Source: Spirosoma aerolatum (lineage in GTDB: Bacteria; Bacteroidota; Bacteroidia; Cytophagales; Spirosomataceae). From it: a stretch of 64,000 nt of DNA. Below are positions 1-8,437 of this stretch, piece after piece. How positions within the stretch are numbered: the first letter of the stretch is position 1; the number at the start of each line of letters is the position of its first letter. The notes under the pieces are model-generated. The model searched no databases and was not told the origin of the DNA. It saw only the letters and a list, made by a program, of their open reading frames with translations. Both the position numbers and the translations under genes were made by a program. The stretch spans positions 4,907,501-4,971,500 of the forward strand of contig NZ_CP020104.1 of NCBI RefSeq assembly GCF_002056795.1. Reading direction: 5' to 3'.

Positions 1-2
1 AG

Positions 3-410
3 TTTGTTGACGGAATGACACTCGCATTGCCAGGCCGAACCGCTATTGTACTCGACGACCACCTGATTCCTGTCAGTCATTACCCATTTCAGCCTGCCGA
101 AGTCATCGACCTCCACAAACGTCAGTTAGATACGCCATTTCTGATCACGCCAACCAGCCTGCCAACCGACAGTGAGTCTTTCGCTGAAACCATTCTAACG
201 TCAGGAGAAACAGGGGCACGGCTAATTGTTGGACAACAAACCGGCGAAGGGAAACTGAATTACCTAGTATGCTATACTCCACCCCGACGCGACAGTATTG
301 CCATTGAACCTCAAACGGCTAATGTAAATGCGTTCAACAATGGTGAAGGTTTAGCCGTTCTCTCTCCTGGCGACACGCTTTCCGGTACCATCTGGGTGCG
401 ACTGGATTAG
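3..410 (+). CDS. Aldose 1-epimerase (mutarotase) C-terminal part
   Basis: The reading frame is open from the window edge to a TAG stop, so only the C-terminal ~135 residues are present. The stretch SIAIEPQTANVNAFNNGEG followed by a PGDTLSG turn is the conserved end of the galactose mutarotase-like family, which interconverts the alpha and beta anomers of aldoses. The family assignment rests on this end alone because the catalytic His and Glu region lies outside the window or is only partly seen. The gene runs toward the cassette array, and array-type repeats begin within about 20 bp of its stop, so it marks the chromosomal side of the distal array boundary. Confidence 0.8.
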   Translation, partial: FVDGMTLALPGRTAIVLDDHLIPVSHYPFQPAEVIDLHKRQLDTPFLITPTSLPTDSESFAETILTSGETGARLIVGQQTGEGKLNYLVCYTPPRRDSIAIEPQTANVNAFNNGEGLAVLSPGDTLSGTIWVRLD

Positions 411-734
411 ATTATCGGCCGAAAAAGTATCCTGCGTCACCGGGAAGAATAGCAGCGCGGAGCGAATCACTAATGCACACATCCGCTTTTCAGACTGGCG
501 CGAAGCTTATCGCTACGTTTGTCAAGCTCACCGATTAGTGGTTAATTTGTCGAACGCTACGTCCCTAACTCGCTTTTGGCTTCCAAACCGGGGCGACTCT
601 CGCGTCGCATGCGGCCCAACTCCGGCGTTTCTCGTGTCAGCCGAGGCTGGCCAACAAACCGAAAAACTTCCCTAACGAGCCGTGCAGCTTGTCACACACT
701 AGACCTGACCGCTACGTTATTGGCTGTTTGGTCC
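411..734. other. Distal array end without a gene
   Basis: This stretch between the mutarotase stop and the last attC-like site has no convincing ORF on either strand. It contains several copies of the degenerate array repeat (for example around 595-615 and 625-650, with cores like GGGGCGACTCTCGCGTCGC) and the post-attC GCGGAGCG / GCGCGAAGC words. It looks like a last cassette that has lost its terminal site. Confidence 0.6.
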
Positions 735-821
735 ACCCAACGACCGCGAGGGCTGATGGATGATGGAGCTAATCACCTGAACACTCGTACCTGCTACCTT
801 TACACCCTTTCTCGGTTGGGC
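735..821 (-). repeat. attC-like site 1
   Basis: Boxes ACCCAAC and GTTGGGC. The inner arms GCGAGGGC and ACCCTTTCTC pair only partly, so this is a worn member. It is the site farthest from the recombinase and follows the NADAR gene. Confidence 0.75.
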
Positions 822-878
822 TGCTTTGGTGGACCTTGCGGCCTGCATCCTGTCGCACGAAAGCCACCCATGCGGAGC

Positions 879-1436
879 TTACTTTTTAAGCAAGTCTCGT
901 ACTTCCATCAGAGCAAAGCCCAGCAAATTTAATCCGTTCCACCGCTTAGGATTCTCAGCCTTGTCGCTGTCAGCCGCCAGACCAATACCCCAAATTTTGT
1001 CTACCGGACTGGCTTCAACTAATACTCTCTCTTTGGTTTTGACCAAGAACTCTTTAAGGTCTTGATGTTGAGTGAATTTCTGTAGACTGCCCTCAACTAC
1101 GATCTCAAAGCGTTTGCTGTTCCAAATGGCTTCATCAAAGTTATGAACTTGCCTACCAAGTGTTTTGGCTTCGGCTGGCGATTTGGCAACGATGATTTTT
1201 TCATAAACTTCTTGGTCACCAAATAGCAAGGCTTTTTGGGCCATCATCCAATGCTCTGCCGTGTTGTATTTGACCTTGTCAACGATAAACGGTGATGTCC
1301 ACCACTGGCTAAAACAAGACGCTATCAAATCACCAGTTTTACTTTTCTGATGCCCCCAAAAGAACAAGTATTTAATTCGTCTCCCTCGTTCAAAATTTTC
1401 TATCAGCCACTCTAAACTGTATGTCATTTCAGTCAT
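879..1436 (-). CDS. NADAR-family protein (YbiA-like)
   Basis: A 185-residue protein of the NADAR (DUF1768) family. Known members cleave the N-glycosidic bond of early riboflavin intermediates, and relatives occur in NAD/ADP-ribose biology. The family blocks are visible: FSQWWTSPF, then YNTAEHWMMAQKALLFGD, and near the end WGIGLAA followed by WNGLNLLGFALMEVRD. The start is placed at MTEMTYS because the upstream in-frame extension lies in array repeat sequence. The gene ends 57 bp before attC-like site 1 and fills one cassette with site 2 upstream. NADAR proteins also turn up next to phage-defence and ADP-ribosylation genes, so a defence role is possible but not shown. Confidence 0.85.
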   Translation of the reverse strand: MTEMTYSLEWLIENFERGRRIKYLFFWGHQKSKTGDLIASCFSQWWTSPFIVDKVKYNTAEHWMMAQKALLFGDQEVYEKIIVAKSPAEAKTLGRQVHNFDEAIWNSKRFEIVVEGSLQKFTQHQDLKEFLVKTKERVLVEASPVDKIWGIGLAADSDKAENPKRWNGLNLLGFALMEVRDLLKK

Positions 1437-1590
1437 TTTCTTGTCACGCGGAACCCAGCTTTGATGTTGGCTTGGTCTATACAGGTGTCCATTTTGTCGA
1501 CCGAAACTCAGAGATGGAAGCAAAATGCTGCCTCACGGGACGTGCAATCTGTCGCCGAGACGCTGGCAATTAAGTACTGCTTTGGCCTGC

Positions 1591-1677
1591 ACCCAACGAC
1601 CACAGGGGCTGATGGCTCCAGAAGTTGCTTGAAACCACGAACGTAGTGCCTGCCTTTACACCCCTGTTTGGTTGGGC
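1591..1677 (-). repeat. attC-like site 2
   Basis: Boxes ACCCAAC and GTTGGGC, 87 bp overall. Inner arms ACAGGGG and CCCCTGT are perfectly complementary. Confidence 0.85.
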
Positions 1678-2025
1678 TGCCTTAGCTTCCCAACCGGCGA
1701 GCATCCTGTCGCTGGAACGGTGACAGGCGCGAAGCGGGCAAAACGCACGAAATCCGCTTAAAGACCAGCGTGAAGCCTCACACTACGTATCTGCTTTTTG
1801 TCAGGCTTCCTTTTGGAGCGGTTGGCTTGTCACAAAGAACATAGCAAACTCGCTTTTAGCTGACCTCACCGGGGCGCTCCTCGTGTCGACCGAGACCCGA
1901 AAGGCCACCCAACTCCGGCGTTTGTGCTGTCGACAGAAAGCCGCCGAACGAACCAAACAGTCGGCCTTCGGGACGCGCTCACTGTCGCACGACACTGACC
2001 ACTACGTTACAGCTTGTTGCGGTTC
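1678..2025. other. ORF-less cassette
   Basis: A 348-bp unit between sites 2 and 3 with no credible gene. Open frames here are made of the degenerate repeat (cores near 1870-1895, 1915-1940 and 1970-1990). The segment just right of site 2 has the recurrent GCGAAGCGGGCAAAACGCAC word. It could carry a non-coding RNA or regulatory DNA, but nothing specific is visible. Confidence 0.6.
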
Positions 2026-2086
2026 ACCCAACGACCCTGAGGGTTGATGGTGAGGAACGAACCTTTACACCCCTGCCCGGTTGGGC
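2026..2086 (-). repeat. attC-like site 3 (short)
   Basis: At 61 bp this is the shortest site; boxes ACCCAAC and GTTGGGC. Arms CTGAGGG and CCCCTGC pair imperfectly. It follows the first Rpn gene. Confidence 0.75.
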
Positions 2087-2128
2087 TGTCAAAGTTTGAC
2101 TTTGCGGACTACTACCTGTCGCAGGAAG

Positions 2129-2992
2129 CTAACCTTGCAAATTATTTGTTAGCCGGTGCTGAATTTCAAGTACAAAGTCAATACTAACTGAACTGTCTTC
2201 TGCTATCTCCTCGACTGTCAGTTTACCACGCTTTAATAATTTCGTAACAGCCTCGGTTTTTATCGACACTTCAGCTTCTCGAATTTTTTGTTTCTCAGCC
2301 TTCACCGCTTCGGCATTAGCCGCTGTCACACGAGCAAAGTAAGCCCTTTCTTCAGGAGTCATCTTCCGCGTGTCTAACTCATCAATCGCCCGCTTGAGCC
2401 ATTCCTCATTCCAGAAAGCGGGATACTGAGTCGGTTCGGTCGTATGGAGCGTCTTCATCGTATATACCAGTTTATCTAAGTCAGTTTCTATCTCAGCAAC
2501 CTGTTTGTTAAACTTACTCAATTCTACCGTAATGAACGTCATCTGGCTATCAATGATTTCACCCGCTTCGCTCCTCAAATTGGCAATCGTATGGAAATTA
2601 GCAGTTGGTAAAATGCTCTTCGCCAGAATGGCAATGGCGTATATTTTGGGCAAGTTGGCATAATCAAACTCACCCCGCTCCACCACTGTATTGAACTTGT
2701 GTAGGGCATAAAACTTCATACGCTGCACAAAATGAGGTGCAAATCCTAACTGCATTTCGACAATGAACTGACTGCCGTTTTCATCGGTACAAGCCAAATC
2801 AAAAATGCCGCTTCGACTGTCAATAGTTAGTGCCTCAAATACGTTTTTGTCGAACCTAACGTCTCGAATGGGCGTCTCGGATTTGATGAGCGCCTGTAAA
2901 GCGGTACGAAGGAATAAGCTATCAGCTTCGTTACCGAAAGTGGCTTTGAAACCGTAGTCCGAAATAATGGGAATGTATATACCTGTTTCCAT
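2129..2992 (-). CDS. Rpn-family PD-(D/E)XK nuclease / putative transposase (copy 1)
   Basis: A 287-residue protein of the Rpn / PDDEXK_2 family, whose studied members are DNA endonucleases that promote RecA-independent recombination. The nuclease core is seen in the N-terminal half: SGIFDLACTD supplies the Asp and FIVEMQL the E-x-Q pair. The tail (residues ~225-285) is charged and coiled, then ends in a short helix-turn-helix-like segment (VEEIAEDSSVSIDFV). The start METGIYIPI is chosen to match the two paralogues in the array, although the frame is open 7 codons further. It is nearly identical to the 7298 copy except in the tail. A Bacteroidota promoter element lies 5 bp before this start. 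Confidence 0.85.
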   Translation of the reverse strand: METGIYIPIISDYGFKATFGNEADSLFLRTALQALIKSETPIRDVRFDKNVFEALTIDSRSGIFDLACTDENGSQFIVEMQLGFAPHFVQRMKFYALHKFNTVVERGEFDYANLPKIYAIAILAKSILPTANFHTIANLRSEAGEIIDSQMTFITVELSKFNKQVAEIETDLDKLVYTMKTLHTTEPTQYPAFWNEEWLKRAIDELDTRKMTPEERAYFARVTAANAEAVKAEKQKIREAEVSIKTEAVTKLLKRGKLTVEEIAEDSSVSIDFVLEIQHRLTNNLQG

Positions 2993-2996
2993 CCGG

Positions 2997-3004
2997 CAAA
3001 GGTA
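2997..3004 (-). promoter_or_regulatory. Putative promoter -7 element of Rpn copy 1
   Basis: On the minus strand this reads TACCTTTG, a perfect match to the Bacteroidota TAnnTTTG element, ending 5 bp before the ATG. No clear TTG is seen 19-20 bp upstream. The position implies an almost leaderless transcript, as for copy 2. Confidence 0.45.
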
Positions 3005-3227
3005 CTCAATCAACGCACTTTCTACTTTTGTCAGCCCGGCCCTGTCAGAGTGTATACCCTGTCACACGCTACGGGGCAAAATCACCTTTTGTCAGCCTGC
3101 CCAACTGGGGCGTTTCTCATGTCAACTGAAACCCGCCCAACGCGCCAAAACCGCTTGCCTATCGGAGCCGTGCGGCCTGTCGCCGGAGCGACGGCATACA
3201 CGAACCTTTTTTATACCTGTCTGGCGC

Positions 3228-3315
3228 ACCCAACACCCATGAGGGTTGATGGATGATGACACTACGTCATTGAACAAAAGTAGTTTCCAACCTTTACACC
3301 CTCATTTGGTCGGGC
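3228..3315 (-). repeat. attC-like site 4
   Basis: Boxes ACCCAAC and GTCGGGC; the right box departs from GTTRRRY at its second T. Inner arms ATGAGGGT and ACCCTCAT are perfectly complementary. Confidence 0.8.
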
Positions 3316-3382
3316 TGCAAAGCATCCCTCGGGACGTGCTTCCTGTCGCCGGGAAGCCTGACCATGCGAAGCGAAATCACTC

Positions 3383-4039
3383 CTATTGATATAGCACCTT
3401 TTCAATCTCAATGTTAGGAAAGTTCAGCTTGACATAAGCCACAAATTCAGAGTTACCATGTTGGCTATCCAATGCCCAAATTCTTGTTTGGCTGGGATGG
3501 CTGATAAACTCCAAAATTCCTTCACTAACTTTCAGTTTATCAATCCAACCAATGATTTGGGTATTGATAAACTCTGTCAACTTTCGAAACTTGTACTCAT
3601 CCAAGCCATAAATGTTACAGGCGTTACTATTTATAATTAACGATTCTGTGCTGTCTTGGTCAATACGTTCTTCTTCCTCTCCAAATATGTGTTTAACCTT
3701 AATTTGTTTTGGGTCAGCGCTGTACTTGTGATAAAAGAGTCCCGTATGCCCAAATAAAAAGCCTTTTGTTTTACTCATCTTGGCAATTTGTTTTGAATAG
3801 AAAGCTGGTAAGATTTCTAGCAGAACCCATTCGCCCGGTGTGTTACTACGACTTGACCAAAAACTAATCTCAAGCTTTAATACATTATCGCTGTACGTGA
3901 TTTTGGGCCTTGACCGTGAATATTTAAAGCTTCTCTTCTCGTAATACTTTCCCAGTTCGTCGCAAACCGCTTGAAATATCTCTTGGCAGGGAGTATATTT
4001 TGAATGCGTAAATAAAGGCTTATTGTTTGTCAAATTCAT
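3383..4039 (-). CDS. Hypothetical cassette protein (218 aa)
   Basis: I do not recognise this family. It encodes about 218 residues from an ATG at MNLTNNK (an upstream TTG is also in frame). No signal peptide or membrane segment is visible. The composition is that of a soluble mixed alpha/beta protein, with a central acidic run (FGEEEERIDQD) and conserved-looking aromatic strands (ISFWSSRS, GEWVLLEILP). It is the only gene between sites 4 and 5 and its stop lies 67 bp before site 4. Proteins of this size with a CQEIFQAVCDELGKYYEKRSFKYS-type opening resemble DUF4304-like proteins in layout, but I would not assign it. Confidence 0.7.
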   Translation of the reverse strand: MNLTNNKPLFTHSKYTPCQEIFQAVCDELGKYYEKRSFKYSRSRPKITYSDNVLKLEISFWSSRSNTPGEWVLLEILPAFYSKQIAKMSKTKGFLFGHTGLFYHKYSADPKQIKVKHIFGEEEERIDQDSTESLIINSNACNIYGLDEYKFRKLTEFINTQIIGWIDKLKVSEGILEFISHPSQTRIWALDSQHGNSEFVAYVKLNFPNIEIEKVLYQ

Positions 4040-4271
4040 TCCTGTCAAAACTGTGTTTTGTCACGCATATTTACCTTCAAATATTGAGTTCGACCAAATC
4101 AGACGTTCGCTCTGTCAACCGAAACCTAGAAATGGAAGCCTAAACCTGACCAACCGGGGCGTTTACTTTGTCACACGGAACCCGCCCAACGAGCCAGAAA
4201 AACCTGACTGTCGAGACGTACGCCCTGTCGACCGACGGCCAACGCTACGTTGTTTTTCAGCTTGTTGCATC

Positions 4272-4358
4272 ACCCAACGACCCTGAGGGTTGATGGATAA
4301 GGACGCTACGTTACTGAACAAGAAGACTCCTAACCTTTACACCCTCATTTGGTTGGGT
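4272..4358 (-). repeat. attC-like site 5
   Basis: Boxes ACCCAAC and GTTGGGT. Arms CTGAGGGT and ACCCTCAT have one mismatch. The central part (GGACGCTACGTTACTGAACA) is nearly identical to that of site 9. Confidence 0.85.
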
Positions 4359-4444
4359 TGCCCCGCTTTCCCTCGGGGCGTGCCCCCTGTCGCCCGCAGG
4401 GTGACAGCCGCGAAGCGAGCAAAACGCACTGTCCGCTATTTCTA

Positions 4445-4999
4445 TTAATCAGTTTTGGGTCCTAAAAAATACTGATTGATAAATTTAGTATAACCTTCTG
4501 AGTGATAAACATACCCTTTGATGTCGTTCAGAACCCAAAGAATATTTGGGTATTCTTCTTTTAGTGAAGCATCGCTCTCAAATTTTCTTGTTACAAATTC
4601 AATTACTTTATCGACCTCATGGCCTAAAGTGACCATATCTCTATCAAGAACACAAGCCGCATCCATGTGGGTCGCATTATATTTGGCCGCATACAAATCA
4701 AATACACTTCTAAATCGCCGATTGTATAAAGATAAAAGCAGAGTTGATATAGATTATCATGAATCCAAGTTTCCTCCTCACATTTTAGCTCTTCAGTAAA
4801 AATGGACTTGATTAGTGGACGGTCAGTTTTAGTAAAATCATATAAAAGGGCTTCCACTATTTCTGTACGAAAGACGAGGTTAGCATCCTCTAATTCTCCT
4901 TCTTGGTTCTTAACAGGTTTGAAAGCGAAAAAAGGGATTAAATTCGGCAGGAGTTCGCCATTATTCGATTGCCTGTAAGCCAAAATAAGTTGAGTGAGG
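4445..4999 (-). pseudogene. Truncated and frameshifted hypothetical cassette gene
   Basis: Two overlapping frames encode one protein. The first reads up to IGDLEVYL near 4700, then goes out of frame (a net one-base loss), and the continuation is DLYAAKYNATHMDAACVL onward to LGPKTD. The upstream end runs directly into the IS3 element at 5000, so the true N-terminus is missing, and the first ~10 codons of the open frame are IS sequence. About 184 native codons remain. I do not recognise the family. The stretch FVTRKFESDASLKEEYPNILW and the acidic, aromatic composition suggest a soluble protein. Its cassette lost its upstream boundary together with the IS insertion. Confidence 0.7.
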
Positions 5000-5117
5000 T
5001 GGGCCGGTTTAGCCGGACACTTTGTCATTTAGAGTTTGAGTGAAATTAGCTTGGTAATACTGCTTCTCAAAATTAATCGGTGATTGATAGCCTAAGGCCG
5101 AATGTAAACGTCGGAGG

Positions 5118-5918
5118 TTATAATACATACCCTTCAATATAATTAAATAGCTCATCGTGAGCGTCTTGAAGATTATCAAAGCAACCATCTTCTAACAATT
5201 CAGCTTTCAGACGGCTCCACAAGGATTCCGCATGAGCATTCTGATAAGGGTTATCTTTCTCGGCCATGCTCTGGCGGCAAGCCCATTTGTCGAGCCATTT
5301 CTGAAAAACTTTACCGAAATACTGGCCACCTTGGTCCGAATGCACAATTAAGCCCGATTTGGGCCGCCGTAAGGCAGTAGCTTGATCGAAGGCCCTAATA
5401 ATCAAGCTCTCTTCCATCGTTAAATCGACACACCAACCGACAATCCGGCGCGAGAACAAGTCTAACCAACTCGCTAAATATACCCAATCTCCACCAGTAA
5501 GCGGTAGGTATGTTATATCCCCCACCCAAGCCTGATCAGGCCGAACAGGTATGCCCAGTTCCAGCAATAAATTGGGGCAGGGACGCAAGCCGTGACTTGA
5601 ATCGGTAGTGCGGGGAACAAAACTGCGGGGCTGAATCGCTTGCCAATTGTGTTGTTCTATAAGCCGTCTGATTCGATGACGCCCCAATGCTATCCCCTCT
5701 TCAAGCAGCGCTTTCTGCACTCGACGACTACCATATCGTCGACGGTTTTCCCAGAAAATTTCCTGAATGTGAGTTGTCATCTGTTGATCGTTCTGGGAGA
5801 CTTGAAAGGTTTGGCCGGATCGGTAAGCATAGTAACTACTTTTGCTGACTTCCAACGTGTTACACAACAATCTTATTGGAAAGTTGGGCTCTTCCTGCTG
5901 GATGAATTGGTAAATCAA
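5118..5918 (-). pseudogene. IS3-family transposase OrfB, C-terminus frameshifted
   Basis: This is the integrase-core part of an IS3 transposase. The DDE triad is visible: Asp in WVGDITYLPL, Asp in IVHSDQGGQYF, and Glu in NPYQNAHAESLW. The frame stops after NYIEGYVL. The expected continuation YYNLRRLHSALGYQSP is present downstream in another frame, because GTAT is duplicated (GTATGTAT) near 5121-5130. The missing ~30 residues are conserved in the family, so activity is doubtful. The first codon used here is TTG. In intact relatives OrfB is made by a -1 slip from OrfA at an A-rich stretch, and TTTTAAAAAAAGC lies at the proper place. Confidence 0.8.
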
Positions 5919-5955
5919 TCTCAGGTCTGTCGGCTGAAAATGGCGACAGCTTTTT

Positions 5956-6207
5956 TTAAAATCTCTCGCTCCATTTCGGTTTGACGGAGTTGTCGTTTGA
6001 GCGACTCCACTTCATCTTCCAAAGCGGATGATTGTTCTTTTCCCCCTTTGTTCTTTTTTCAGCCGCCCGCCAGGCATGGATGATGCTATCGCTGATGCCC
6101 ATTTTACGAGCTACGGCAAGGATGGGTTCGCCGTTGGCAACCAGGCGCAGCACATCGGCTTTGAATTCAGCGGTGTACTTTCGTTTGGGAGTTGAATGTT
6201 TGGCCAT
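5956..6207 (-). pseudogene. IS3-family OrfA, frameshifted
   Basis: The N-terminal ~55 residues (KYTAEFKADVLRLVANGE, then VARKMGISDSIIHAWR) are the helix-turn-helix DNA-binding part of IS3 OrfA. After EKRTKGEK the frame leaves the expected path. In another frame the leucine-zipper segment continues as SSALEDEVESLKRQLRQ and ends in FSRQT before a stop. One base change in the run of five G and four A explains this. The product as written is therefore a truncated OrfA with an unrelated tail. The ATG is preceded by the right inverted repeat. Confidence 0.75.
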
Positions 6208-6254
6208 TTGACACGAAGTTAAAAAAGTTTCGTGTCCGGATTTTTAGGACCATC

Positions 6255-7061
6255 TCAACTCACTGGTTGATAAGCATACGTAAAGTATTTAATTGCCTTA
6301 TCGAGTAGTCCTTTTTTTAAATAAAGGTGGGCCAAATATTCGTCCGAATTAGAATCTCGATTTAATTCCTTTTGGTTGATTACTCGAACGCTCTCCTCAT
6401 ACCAATATATGGCTGAATCTAGATTGTATTTAACGTTCTTGGCATCTCCATACAAACTACAGAGACTAGAATAAGCACGAGCCTCGTCTAAATTAGCCGC
6501 TGCTTTCCATAAAGAAGTTGTAGAATCTAAGTTCTTGTTTACTCCCAACCCGCTCAAGTAAGCAGCACCTAAATTATATTTTGCTTCGCCGTCTCCATTT
6601 ATACTCGCAAGCTTCTGCCATTTTATATACTCAGAAGTATCTTTCTTCACTAACAAGGCAAACATAGCCCATCTGGTTTGTGCTTCTGGTAAACCTTGCT
6701 CTGCCGCATTTTTGATAAAAGGCAACGGCTTAGTAAAATCGGCGCTTATATCACTTAGTACGAATTTTGCCTCTAATGAACCGGCTGCTTTTGCTTGAGC
6801 CAATATGGCGTAAGCTCGTGCCTGATTATCTTTGTATTGCTCACGGTACTTAATATAAAAGCGTGCAGCCGCTACTTGCGCTTCTATTTTATTCGTTTTT
6901 TCAAGTTTTTGGTATAGCATCTCTGCTTTTTTATACCACAATAAACCATCCAATCGTTTAGCCTCGATAATTAATTTAGTTACATCCTTAGAGGCCGGTT
7001 GTCCTGATACACACTGATTAAATAAAACACAAATAAAAAAGACACTCAGTATATGATTCAT
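6255..7061 (-). CDS. Sel1/TPR-like repeat lipoprotein
   Basis: A 268-residue protein with an N-terminal signal segment ending in LFNQC, a plausible lipobox. The rest is built of helical repeats; the clearest Sel1-like units are GLPEAQTRWAMF and GDGEAKYNLGAAYLSGLGV. Such proteins usually act as scaffolds for protein contacts at the outer membrane or in the periplasm. Its stop lies only 2 bp from the IS3 end, without the usual 50-80 bp tail and attC site. The C-terminus may therefore be natural or may be shortened by the IS-associated deletion. The upstream boundary is site 6. Confidence 0.7.
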   Translation of the reverse strand: MNHILSVFFICVLFNQCVSGQPASKDVTKLIIEAKRLDGLLWYKKAEMLYQKLEKTNKIEAQVAAARFYIKYREQYKDNQARAYAILAQAKAAGSLEAKFVLSDISADFTKPLPFIKNAAEQGLPEAQTRWAMFALLVKKDTSEYIKWQKLASINGDGEAKYNLGAAYLSGLGVNKNLDSTTSLWKAAANLDEARAYSSLCSLYGDAKNVKYNLDSAIYWYEESVRVINQKELNRDSNSDEYLAHLYLKKGLLDKAIKYFTYAYQPVS

Positions 7062-7159
7062 TTATAAGATTTTTTGTGAGCCAAAAAGTTGCCCTGTGGG
7101 ACGCGCTTACTGTCGCCGAGACGCTGGTAAACACTCATTTTTTACTGCTTGTGCTTTGC

Positions 7160-7246
7160 ACCCAACGACCATGAGGGTTGATGGATGAGCGCAAAACTAT
7201 ACTGAACGCGAGCGACTTGCACCTTTACACCCTCATTTGGTTGCGC
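7160..7246 (-). repeat. attC-like site 6
   Basis: Boxes ACCCAAC and GTTGCGC; the right box is off-consensus at position 5. Arms ATGAGGGT and ACCCTCAT are perfect complements. The whole site is identical to site 7 and differs from site 13 only in the right box. Confidence 0.85.
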
Positions 7247-7297
7247 TGCATGGCTTCGACTTAGGGACGTGCTGCCTGTCACAGGAGACGCTGAATA

Positions 7298-8161
7298 CTA
7301 ATTGACAGATAATTGAGCCTGAATCTGAGCTACAAACTCAGCCGACACATTTGCCAATTTTGCTGCTTGTTCAACAGTTAGACCCATTTGGAGTGCATTC
7401 CTAACGGTTTCGCTTTTCACCAGATTTTCTCTACGTTCCTCGGCTTCCTGAATTTTTTGCTTCTCAGCCTTGACTGCTTCAGCGTTAGCTGCTGTTACAC
7501 GAGCAAAATACGCTCGTTCCTCTGGAGTCATTTTTCGCGTGTCCAATTCATCAATGGCCCGCTTCAGCCATTCCTCGTTCCAAAATGCGGGATATTGCGT
7601 GGGTTCTGTTGTATGAAGCGTCTTCATTGTGTATACCAGTTTATCTAAATCGGTCTCTATCTCAGTTACAAGCTTGTTAAATTTAGCCAATTCTACTGTG
7701 ATAAACGTCATCTGCTCATCGATGATTTCACCTTGTTCGCTCCGTAAATTGGCCACCGTATGAAAATGAGCGGTTGGTAAAATACTCTTCGCCAAAATGG
7801 CGATAGCGTAGATCTTGGGCAGATTGGCATAGTCAAACTCACCTCGCTCTACCACTGTATTGAACTTGTGTAAAGCGTAAAACTTCATCCGCTGCACAAA
7901 ATACGGGGCTAAGCCCAACTGCATTTCCACGATAAACTGACTGCCGTTTTCGTCGGTGCAGGCTAAATCAAAAATGCCGCTACGGCTGTCAATAGTTAAT
8001 GCCTCAAATACGTTTTTATCGAATCTAACTTCCCGAATAGGGGTGTCCGACTTTATGAGTGCCTGCAAGGCGGTACGCAAAAACAAACTGTCGGCTTCGT
8101 TACCAAAAGTGGCCTTAAAACCGTAATCGGAAATAATAGGAATATAAACGCCTGCATCCAT
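7298..8161 (-). CDS. Rpn-family PD-(D/E)XK nuclease / putative transposase (copy 2)
   Basis: This 287-residue protein is nearly the same as copy 1 through residue ~235, including SGIFDLACTDENGSQ and FIVEMQL. It then diverges: here the tail is MGLTVEQAAKLANVSAEFVA, a helix-turn-helix-like motif shared with copy 3. In related families the tail may set DNA target choice, so the swap between copies 1 and 2 suggests tail exchange. The gene sits between sites 6 and 7 and has its own promoter directly before the ATG, so it does not depend on read-through from the recombinase end. Confidence 0.87.
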   Translation of the reverse strand: MDAGVYIPIISDYGFKATFGNEADSLFLRTALQALIKSDTPIREVRFDKNVFEALTIDSRSGIFDLACTDENGSQFIVEMQLGLAPYFVQRMKFYALHKFNTVVERGEFDYANLPKIYAIAILAKSILPTAHFHTVANLRSEQGEIIDEQMTFITVELAKFNKLVTEIETDLDKLVYTMKTLHTTEPTQYPAFWNEEWLKRAIDELDTRKMTPEERAYFARVTAANAEAVKAEKQKIQEAEERRENLVKSETVRNALQMGLTVEQAAKLANVSAEFVAQIQAQLSVN

Positions 8162-8165
8162 GCGA

Positions 8166-8195
8166 CAAAGTTACAGGAAACTTGACAGTGTTCAA
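8166..8195 (-). promoter_or_regulatory. Bacteroidota promoter inside an Rpn cassette
   Basis: On the minus strand: TTG (8195-8193), a 19-bp spacer, then TAACTTTG (8173-8166), and only 4 bp to the ATG at 8161. This matches the TTG / TAnnTTTG architecture of Bacteroidota housekeeping promoters. Transcription would start at or within the first codon, so the mRNA should be leaderless or nearly so. Confidence 0.65.
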
Positions 8196-8350
8196 TCCGT
8201 AAGCTAGAACCTAAAAATACAAGTTCAAACTTACCGAACTGGGGCGATTCTCGTGTCAACCAAAGCCAGCTAACGAGCCAAACAGCCAGCCTTTCGAGCC
8301 GTGCGACCTGTCGACCGAGGCCCGCAAACACGCCACTCTTTTTGTTCATC

Positions 8351-8437
8351 ACCCAACGACCATGAGGGTTGATGGATGAGCGCAAAACTATACTGAACGC
8401 GAGCGACTTGCACCTTTACACCCTCATTTGGTTGCGC
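8351..8437 (-). repeat. attC-like site 7
   Basis: Exact copy of site 6, including the GTTGCGC right box. It bounds Rpn copy 2 upstream and an ORF-less cassette on its other side. Confidence 0.85.

Larger units (their letters stand above)
5000..6252 (-). mobile_element. IS3-family insertion sequence (degenerate)
   Basis: The element carries an orfA/orfB pair on the minus strand. The proposed ends are imperfect inverted repeats of about 21 bp: TGGGCCGGTTTAG... at the left and TGGTCCTAAAAAT... read inward from the right, both continuing with CCGGACAC. No matching target duplication flanks the ends (AGG on the left, TCT on the right), which points to a deletion or rearrangement after insertion. 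Both ORFs carry frameshifts, so the copy is probably inactive without a helper. Confidence 0.8.

Noticed and set aside
5000..5028. N-terminus MTKCPAKPAH for the hypothetical gene at 4445-4999
   Set aside because: These codons are inside the IS3 left end; the real start was lost.
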